The notes below the pieces were generated by a model, which saw only the letters and a program-made list of their open reading frames with translations, did no database searches and had not been told where the DNA came from. From an uncultured Chloroflexota bacterium (GTDB taxonomy: Bacteria; Chloroflexota; Anaerolineae; Aggregatilineales; Phototrophicaceae), in NCBI GenBank assembly GCA_937927665.1, contig CALBRY010000678.1:1-14851 (forward strand): a stretch of 14,851 nucleotides of DNA. The letters are read 5' to 3'. The position numbers were made by a program, and so were the translations under genes. Below, one piece after another: positions 7,224 to 11,784 of the stretch; position 1 is the first letter of the stretch, and each line of letters begins with the position of its first letter.

Positions 7224-8033
7224 ATGCGTATTGCGATTCAAGAGGACATGCTGCCGGGGCGGAGCATACTCGAAAAGTTTGAACAGGCGAAAGCGCTCGG
7301 CGTTCAGGGGATCGAATTCTGGGGGCGCGGTATCGATATGCGCGTCGAACAGATCGTCGAAGCGGCGGATCGTACCGGACTAAAACCCGCGATGATCAAT
7401 CATGGGCGGCAGGGACGCATCCTTGATCCCGATTATCTCACCCGCGAAGCCGCGCTTGAAGAACTGCGCGGATCGATCATGGCGGCGGCGGATATTGGCG
7501 CGGCGGGCGTGGTGTTCGTGCCGCATTTCTTCAGCCCGATCATGCCGGATCTTTCGCCGTGGATGACCGCGGCAGAAATCGAAGCCGAAATGCTGCATAT
7601 GCATCTGCGTACCCTCTCGGATTATGCCGATGCGATGGGCGTTATGCTCCTCATCGAGCCGATCAACCGCTACGAAACACACCTATTCAACCGGCTTGAG
7701 CAGGCAGGAACGGCGGCGAAACGCATCAATCACCCGAAGGTGAAGATCGTCGCGGATGTGTTCCATATGTCTCTTGAAGAAACCGATCTACCAAAAGCGA
7801 TCACAGATCATGCTGATTTGATCGGGCATGTTCATCTGGCGGATCACAACCGTCGTTTGCCGGGTCAAGGGTTTTTGCCGTTCGATAAAGTCGCGGCGGC
7901 ATTCAAGGCGATCAATTATGACGGGTGGGCGGCGCTTGAATGCGGCGAACCGAGCAACAACGCACCGCGTGCCGCGCAGTATCTAACCGAATTACCCGCC
8001 AGTCTTGCACATTTGCGGACAGCGGGGTTCTAA
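7224..8033 (+). CDS. Ketose 3-epimerase / sugar isomerase-like TIM barrel
   Basis: A 269-residue xylose-isomerase-like TIM barrel. The catalytic layout matches D-tagatose/D-psicose 3-epimerases. Metal ligands are E145 (IEPINRYETH), D178 (ADVFHMSLEE), H204 (GHVHLAD) and E239 (ALECGE), with the partner residues E151, H181 and R210 (DHNR) also in place. E145 and E239 would be the two acid/base residues. Substrate identity is open: ketose epimerisation, hydroxypyruvate isomerase-like activity, or an inosose isomerase (IolI-like) role are all compatible with the fold. The iolB gene two genes downstream favours an inositol or rare-sugar route. GAGG lies 5 nt before the ATG. The stop codon is 6 bp before the permease start, which implies an operon. 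Confidence 0.82.
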   Translation: MRIAIQEDMLPGRSILEKFEQAKALGVQGIEFWGRGIDMRVEQIVEAADRTGLKPAMINHGRQGRILDPDYLTREAALEELRGSIMAAADIGAAGVVFVPHFFSPIMPDLSPWMTAAEIEAEMLHMHLRTLSDYADAMGVMLLIEPINRYETHLFNRLEQAGTAAKRINHPKVKIVADVFHMSLEETDLPKAITDHADLIGHVHLADHNRRLPGQGFLPFDKVAAAFKAINYDGWAALECGEPSNNAPRAAQYLTELPASLAHLRTAGF

Positions 8034-8039
8034 ACAACG

Positions 8040-9050
8040 TTGCCGGGAATCAAACGATGGGTGGAAAGTCCGGTCGGACGGGTGGAGCGGCGGCATCAGC
8101 GGCGGGCGCTGACGCGAAAACATACAGGCTGGCGCACAGCGATTGTGCCGGGGATCGTGTTGGGAGCGGCGGTGCTGGCGGTGCTGCGTCCGGTGATTAT
8201 TGATCATCCAGAGTGGTTTTATCTCAATATGAGCGATGTTTTGCTCATTTGGGATGCGTTTATCAGCGGGGCAACACTGGTGATCACATTCTTGATTCCC
8301 GCACAGTATTTTCTTGCGCTATCGCACGCCTTCACGGGTGGCAGCAGTGCAATCGCACGCGAACGGATGAACGGCACATGGGAACTGCTCATCCTCACCG
8401 GATTGGATACGCGCCATCTGGTGATGGGAAAATGGGCGGGGACGGTGCGCGCATTGTGGCTTGAATGGCGGGTGATGTTGATCCCGCGTTTTATCGGCGT
8501 GTGCTGGCTCACGATTGCCACAATCGCACAGTTTCCGGGGGCGCGTCTCAATGACGGGATTCTCGTCTTGATCGTGCTGGTGGTGATTGCTGTGTCGTTT
8601 GTGCTGCCGCTGTTTGGTGCGGCATTGGCGAGTGCGATGAGTGTATTCGCGTCACTGCTGGCGAAAACCCCGAACGGAGCGCGTAATGTGCTGATCGGGT
8701 TTCAGATGTTCACGTTTTTCGGGCTGCTTGCGATGGTCGTGGTGGTGTTTCCGGTCATTTTTGACGCAGACTGGTCAGTGATGTTCTTTCCGCTGATTTT
8801 TGGCGCGATCGATGGCGGGCTGACGCTGCTGCTGACGCTCACATCGATGCTGTATCAATCGCCGGGGCTGCTGACCGTTGTGATTGCGCTGATGGTGTAC
8901 ACGCTTGGGATGATCACGTTGATCCAATTGGTGCTGATGCTTGCGCGCCGAATCGCCCGCTTTCAAAACGTGATCGCCGCCGAACCGCTGAAAACGCCGA
9001 TGCCTGTTTCACAAAAAACAGTTTATTGGACGAACAACAAAGGTTCATAA
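8040..9050 (+). CDS. ABC-2-type transporter permease
   Basis: A 336-residue integral membrane protein. About seven hydrophobic segments are visible, at roughly 32-54, 70-98, 144-164, 172-206, 218-241, 246-271 and 277-304. The cytoplasmic segment 'ARERMNGTWELLILTGLD' (107-123), followed by 'LVMGKWAG', is the conserved 'ER..GT.E.LL.T......GK' element of ABC-2-type permeases. The N-terminal 'ESPVGRVERR' resembles the 'NPV...E.R' opening of such proteins. The earliest start after the preceding stop is TTG 8040, with no strong Shine-Dalgarno; GTG 8061 is an alternative. The gene lies 6 bp after the epimerase-like gene and 10 bp before iolB, so it is surely co-transcribed. No ATP-binding subunit is encoded in the window, so the partner and the cargo are unknown. 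Confidence 0.78.
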   Translation: MPGIKRWVESPVGRVERRHQRRALTRKHTGWRTAIVPGIVLGAAVLAVLRPVIIDHPEWFYLNMSDVLLIWDAFISGATLVITFLIPAQYFLALSHAFTGGSSAIARERMNGTWELLILTGLDTRHLVMGKWAGTVRALWLEWRVMLIPRFIGVCWLTIATIAQFPGARLNDGILVLIVLVVIAVSFVLPLFGAALASAMSVFASLLAKTPNGARNVLIGFQMFTFFGLLAMVVVVFPVIFDADWSVMFFPLIFGAIDGGLTLLLTLTSMLYQSPGLLTVVIALMVYTLGMITLIQLVLMLARRIARFQNVIAAEPLKTPMPVSQKTVYWTNNKGS

Positions 9051-9060
9051 AGGAAAACGG

Positions 9061-9939
9061 ATGAACTACACGGCAGATACGATGTTGATCAAATCGAAAG
9101 ACAGCGGAAAGACGGGAGTCTTTGCCGAAGTTTCCGCCGCGCAAGCCGGATGGGAACACCTGAACATGCAAGCGCGCCGCTTGAGCAAAGGCGAAACATG
9201 GAGCGGCGAAACGGGCGAATCGGAATGGGCGCATGTCATTCTTGGCGGCATGTGCCGGATTAAGGTGGACGACAGTGTTTATGAAAATGTCGGACGCCGC
9301 CCGAATGTGTTCAGCGGGATGCCCTACGCGTTGTATCTTCCGCGCCGTACCCCGTTCACCCTTGAGGCGTTGAGCGACGGGTTTGAGGTGGCGTCTTGTT
9401 GGGTGGCAACTGACCGTGATTATCACCCGTGCCTAATCACCCCTGCCGACAGCAAGATCGAATTACGCGGCGGCGGAAATGCTTCGCGGCAGATCAACAG
9501 CATTATTCCGCCGGGATTCGGCAATCACCGGATCGTGTGCGTTGAGGTGTATACACCTTCGGGCAACTGGTCGAGCTATCCGCCGCATAAGCACGATGTA
9601 CACCGCGAGGATGCGGATGGTAATCTGCTTGAGGCGGACTTGGAAGAAATTTACTTCTACAAGATCGCGCCGCAAGACGGATTCGCCTATCAGCGTGTGT
9701 ATACCGATTCGCGCTCGATTGATGCGGTGATGATGGTTCACAACCATGACACCGTGCTGGTGCCGGAAGGCTATCACCCGGTTGTGAGCGGATTCGGTTA
9801 CACAACCTATTACCTGAATTTCCTCGCGGGATCGGCGCAGTCACTCGCAGCGGTGGATGATCCACAGCTTAGTTGGGTGAAGAAAACATGGAACGCGATC
9901 GATCCACGCTTGCCAGTGGTTGATCACGAAATGGAATAG
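9061..9939 (+). CDS. iolB: 5-deoxy-glucuronate isomerase (IolB/KduI family)
   Basis: A 292-residue bicupin isomerase of myo-inositol catabolism that converts 5-deoxy-D-glucuronate to 2-deoxy-5-keto-D-gluconate. Diagnostic segments: 'GNWSSYPPHKHD' (168-179) carrying metal ligands H176 and H178, 'LEEIYFYKI' (194-202) carrying the ligand glutamate, 'GFAYQRVY' (207-214), 'GYHPVVSGFGYTTYYLNFLAG' in part (H239 as the last ligand), and the closing 'WNAIDPRLP'. Length is slightly above the usual 265-275, from an N-terminal extension. ATG 9061 has AAGGA 6 nt upstream. It is the last gene of the operon. The other inositol genes (iolC, D, E, G) are not in the window. KduI is the sister family, but the SSYPPHKHD wording is that of IolB. 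Confidence 0.93.
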   Translation: MNYTADTMLIKSKDSGKTGVFAEVSAAQAGWEHLNMQARRLSKGETWSGETGESEWAHVILGGMCRIKVDDSVYENVGRRPNVFSGMPYALYLPRRTPFTLEALSDGFEVASCWVATDRDYHPCLITPADSKIELRGGGNASRQINSIIPPGFGNHRIVCVEVYTPSGNWSSYPPHKHDVHREDADGNLLEADLEEIYFYKIAPQDGFAYQRVYTDSRSIDAVMMVHNHDTVLVPEGYHPVVSGFGYTTYYLNFLAGSAQSLAAVDDPQLSWVKKTWNAIDPRLPVVDHEME

Positions 9940-9948
9940 GGTGGAGTG

Positions 9949-9969
9949 GGGGCGCTTAGTACGCGCCCC
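9949..9969. terminator. Stem-loop between convergent iolB and the small-gene cluster
   Basis: GGGGCGC (9949-9955) and GCGCCCC (9963-9969) form a perfect 7-bp GC-rich stem with a 7-nt loop, starting 10 nt after the iolB stop. It directly abuts the end of the convergent gene, so it could stop transcription from both sides. T-tracts are poor in both directions (CTTTT only on the plus side), so intrinsic termination is uncertain. Confidence 0.45.
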
Positions 9970-10167
9970 TCAACTTTTGAACGTGGGATTGGCATCATCA
10001 AAACGAGCGCGGCGGATACGGCTCAACTGGGCTTCGAGACGGGTAAGCTCCTCAAAAATTGGTTCGTGTTGGAGCGGTGTGCGCTTCATCGTGCTCAAAA
10101 GCTGCTCGGTCAACACCTCAAGTTCCTGCAATTTCTTCGGGGATAACTCATCAAGCGATTTGCTCAT
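9970..10167 (-). CDS. Small charged helical protein, function unknown
   Basis: 65 residues, not recognised. The composition is charged and rich in Leu, Glu, Lys and Arg, with heptad-like spacing ('LDELSPKKLQELEVLTEQLL', then 'EELTRLEAQLSRIRRARF'). This suggests two amphipathic helices or a short coiled coil, and no catalytic motif is visible. ATG 10167 is chosen because it lies 5 nt after the stop of the preceding gene and removes an unlikely N-terminal extension that would overlap it. The Shine-Dalgarno is weak, so translational coupling is likely. It is the last gene of the minus-strand cluster. Confidence 0.6.
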   Translation of the reverse strand: MSKSLDELSPKKLQELEVLTEQLLSTMKRTPLQHEPIFEELTRLEAQLSRIRRARFDDANPTFKS

Positions 10168-10172
10168 TGGGA

Positions 10173-10454
10173 TTAGACCGCCGCGCTCACAAGGTGAAGT
10201 GTCGTGAATGGGGTGACTTCCGGAAAAAGCTTCAGCCATGCTGTGCGCTGAACCTTGAACATCGCGGGCAGGGATTGGCAAAGGGGCGTATACGGTCGTT
10301 GAGTATCGACCCCGGTGATCTGGTGACTGCATCCGCACAACGGGCAGCACATCATGAGATGCCCGGCATCGCTCACATCGACCAGCCCTTCGGGCTGTCC
10401 ATCGTGGATGGTGAGCTTGAAACGCTTTTGCAAGTGAGGGTTAATCGTTGGCAT
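10173..10454 (-). CDS. Small Cys-knuckle protein, possible zinc-binding, function unknown
   Basis: 93 residues, not recognised. A cysteine cluster 'MMCCPLCGCSH' (C36, C37, C40, C42, with H44) looks like one metal-binding knuckle, and C59 ('TPLCQSL') could complete a site. The fourth ligand is unclear, so zinc binding is an inference. The C-terminal part is hydrophobic/aromatic ('TAWLKLFPEVTPFTTLHL') without a membrane-length helix. ATG 10454 has AGGA 8 nt upstream. Its stop is 5 nt before the next small gene. Alternatives: a protein-interaction zinc ribbon or a nucleic-acid-binding accessory to the neighbouring RRM proteins. Confidence 0.6.
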   Translation of the reverse strand: MPTINPHLQKRFKLTIHDGQPEGLVDVSDAGHLMMCCPLCGCSHQITGVDTQRPYTPLCQSLPAMFKVQRTAWLKLFPEVTPFTTLHLVSAAV

Positions 10455-10511
10455 AACAGAATTCCTGACTCTAAACCGACAGCGCTAACCATACGGATCA
10501 ACATGACAATC

Positions 10512-10536
10512 CAGCGGAAGGTATGCACCTCCGCTG
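10512..10536. other. Stem-loop between the RRM gene and the Cys-knuckle gene
   Basis: CAGCGG-A-AGGT (10512-10522) pairs with ACCT-CCGCTG (10527-10536): a 10-bp stem with one bulged A and an ATGC tetraloop. No T-tract follows on either strand, so it is not a standard terminator. It may mark an mRNA processing or stability element between the two minus-strand genes. Confidence 0.5.
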
Positions 10537-10556
10537 TGCAGTTGGGGGAAATGTCG

Positions 10557-10862
10557 CTAATCGCTAGCGGAAGTTCCGAGCCGACGTCCGGGGACGATGC
10601 CGCCCATTCGCTGGTCGTTTTCGGTCGCTACGCGCACAAGCAGCGTCCGGTTAAGCCAGCTTGTATCGTGGAGAAGCTGCACAGCTTTTTTCGCTGCCGC
10701 TTCGCTCGCCATTTGAACGAATCCAAAACCTTTCGGCGTTGCCGTCCAGCGGTCGGTGATCAAATAAACATCCGAAACTTTCCCGGCGCGGGAAAAGAGT
10801 TCTTGAATCTGCGCGGGAGTAACGTCATACGAGAGATTACGCACAAGGAGAATTGTGCCCAT
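10557..10862 (-). CDS. RRM-domain RNA-binding protein
   Basis: A 101-residue single RNA-recognition-motif protein. RNP2 is 'LLVRNL' (5-10) and RNP1 is 'KGFGFVQM' (44-51), with the aromatic residues F46 and F48 expected to stack on RNA. The remaining beta-alpha-beta spacing fits a full RRM to about residue 80. A short tail containing several arginines follows. Stand-alone RRM proteins of this size bind RNA and in cyanobacteria are often cold-induced; a similar role here is inference. It is paralogous to the RRM gene at 11139-11558 (both carry 'MASE.AA.KAV.L.H'). ATG 10862 has AAGGA upstream. A 59-bp gap separates it from the preceding small gene. Confidence 0.92.
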   Translation of the reverse strand: MGTILLVRNLSYDVTPAQIQELFSRAGKVSDVYLITDRWTATPKGFGFVQMASEAAAKKAVQLLHDTSWLNRTLLVRVATENDQRMGGIVPGRRLGTSASD

Positions 10863-10921
10863 TTTGGAAAATCCTTTTTCTTGTCAACTGGTGGCGGAAT
10901 TTGCGATCGATCGGTTGGGAT

Positions 10922-11158
10922 TTAGCCCTCGCGGGATGCTTCCCAAGCGGCGATGCCTTCCACCGTGATATGAATTTGATTATCGGAACGCTTACCGACC
11001 CATTGTGCTAGGGGCGGTTCATGGGTAATGAGGGCTTGTACAGTTGCAGGGAGTCCCACATAACGCACCGGACTGGAAACCCGATCCCGATGCTGGTAAA
11101 GCGTGCTTAATGCAACCCACTCCAAATAGGTAAGCGGCTTAGCTTTTTCCGTCGTCAT
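10922..11158 (-). CDS. Small protein overlapping the RRM gene, function unknown
   Basis: 78 residues, not recognised. The sequence opens 'MTTEKAKPLTYLEWVALSTL' and closes 'IHITVEGIAAWEASREG'. The order helix - 'VRYVGLPATVQALI' helix - 'IHITVEGI' strand is compatible with a small winged-helix-like fold, but no DNA-binding signature is certain. ATG 11158 is used; it lies 20 nt inside the upstream RRM gene (which ends at 11139), so the two are probably translationally coupled and co-transcribed. The longer in-frame reading to 11200 would extend the overlap and is less likely. Confidence 0.6.
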   Translation of the reverse strand: MTTEKAKPLTYLEWVALSTLYQHRDRVSSPVRYVGLPATVQALITHEPPLAQWVGKRSDNQIHITVEGIAAWEASREG

Positions 11159-11558
11159 TTTGACTCGCTTCCGCCTCTGGCGGAGATTTGCGAAGAACAA
11201 CGGTATTGAGCGTGCCTTTCCATTCGGACGAACTAGCGGGATCGATCGCCTGTACGGTTAATGACCGTTCAGAGATACGATGTCCGTGAAAAAGCTCTAC
11301 TGCTTTGACTGCGGCTGATTCGCTCGCCATTTCGACGAAGGCAAACCCGCTTGATTTCGATGTAAAACGGTTCTTCGACAGATAAATATCTGTGACTTCT
11401 CCCGCTTTAGAGAGCAGTTCGCGCAGTTGAATCTGGGTTGTATTAAATGGTAGATTGCCGATATAGAGTTTTCGAGCCAGGATAACCCCGCTGTTTTCTC
11501 GCCCTATCGAAACGAACGACTGCTTGACACAACCCGCATTGGTGATGAAATTCGCCAA
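11139..11558 (-). CDS. RRM-domain RNA-binding protein with unusual start
   Basis: A second RRM protein and paralogue of the one at 10557. RNP2 is 'LYIGNL' and RNP1 is 'SGFAFVEM', with the first basic residue of RNP1 replaced by Ser. A tail of about 30 residues, rich in Ser, Glu, Gln, Asn and Asp, follows the RRM. The start is problematic: the only ATG/GTG/TTG codon in frame ahead of the RRM is TTG at 11558, which lacks a Shine-Dalgarno and adds 27 residues of atypical sequence. Homologues of this type begin with M-A-(R/K)-K-L-Y, and here that methionine position is a CTG codon (11480), with GGGG about 5 nt upstream. Coordinates use the TTG; the true start may be 11480. It is the first gene of the cluster, behind a strong promoter and structured leader. 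Confidence 0.85.
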   Translation of the reverse strand: MANFITNAGCVKQSFVSIGRENSGVILARKLYIGNLPFNTTQIQLRELLSKAGEVTDIYLSKNRFTSKSSGFAFVEMASESAAVKAVELFHGHRISERSLTVQAIDPASSSEWKGTLNTVVLRKSPPEAEASQNDDGKS

Positions 11559-11748
11559 CAGTCAGACGGTAGTGACGCCGCTGCATCGAACGCGAATGCC
11601 AATGGGTGAGAGTTCAACCTGTGGGGTATTATTTGATGAACGGGGGAACCTGAATACGCGCTCAGGATTAGCGCGCATCCAACAAGTCTCATCAAATCAG
11701 ACTAAAGTGTATCGTTGGTAAAGGGAAAGATCATTCCCCTTACCGTTT
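11559..11748 (-). ncRNA. Structured 5' leader RNA upstream of the RRM cluster
   Basis: From a predicted start near 11742, the transcript first forms an 11-bp hairpin with one G-U pair (arms 11734-11744 and 11717-11727). It then forms a second element closed by the perfect 9-bp stem ATTTGATGA/TCATCAAAT (11631-11639 and 11689-11697). Inside it sits a hairpin CGCGCT/AGCGCG (11657-11662, 11670-11675) with a 7-nt loop. Alternative pairings CCTGA/TCAGG (11649-11653, 11662-11666) and GGAT/ATCC (11665-11668, 11677-11680) compete with that inner hairpin. I do not recognise a known riboswitch class. It could be a cold-shock-type leader or autoregulatory binding site. Confidence 0.5.
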
Positions 11749-11777
11749 AGTATACTCTGGTTTTGACCGAATGTAAA
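11749..11777 (-). promoter_or_regulatory. Strong sigma-70-type promoter of the RRM cluster
   Basis: On the minus strand, TTTACA (11772-11777), exactly 17 nt, then TATACT (11749-11754): 5/6 matches to both consensus hexamers with ideal spacing. It begins 8 bp downstream of the stop of the channel-like gene, so the RRM cluster has its own promoter. Confidence 0.75.
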
Positions 11778-11784
11778 GAAAGGC

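Noticed and set aside
8914..9426. Minus-strand frame of 170 codons spanning the permease-iolB junction
   Set aside because: A shadow of two co-directional genes with tight operon spacing and real motifs.
9970..10454. Toxin-antitoxin pair reading of the two last small genes
   Set aside because: Size and spacing would fit, but neither protein shows a toxin or antitoxin signature and they sit at the end of a larger co-directional cluster.
10883..10888. Perfect TTGACA on the minus strand before the RRM gene at 10862
   Set aside because: A -10 at normal spacing would fall on the start codon and does not match TATAAT, so it is not a usable promoter.
10059..10925. Long plus-strand open frame of 288 codons across the small-gene cluster
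   Set aside because: It runs antisense to the RRM and Cys-knuckle genes, which have recognisable domains and ribosome sites. Its translation is low-complexity and motif-free.
11717..11744. Hairpin after the channel-like gene as its intrinsic terminator
   Set aside because: No T-tract follows on the minus strand, and the hairpin starts right at the predicted start of the RRM transcript; a leader element is the better reading.
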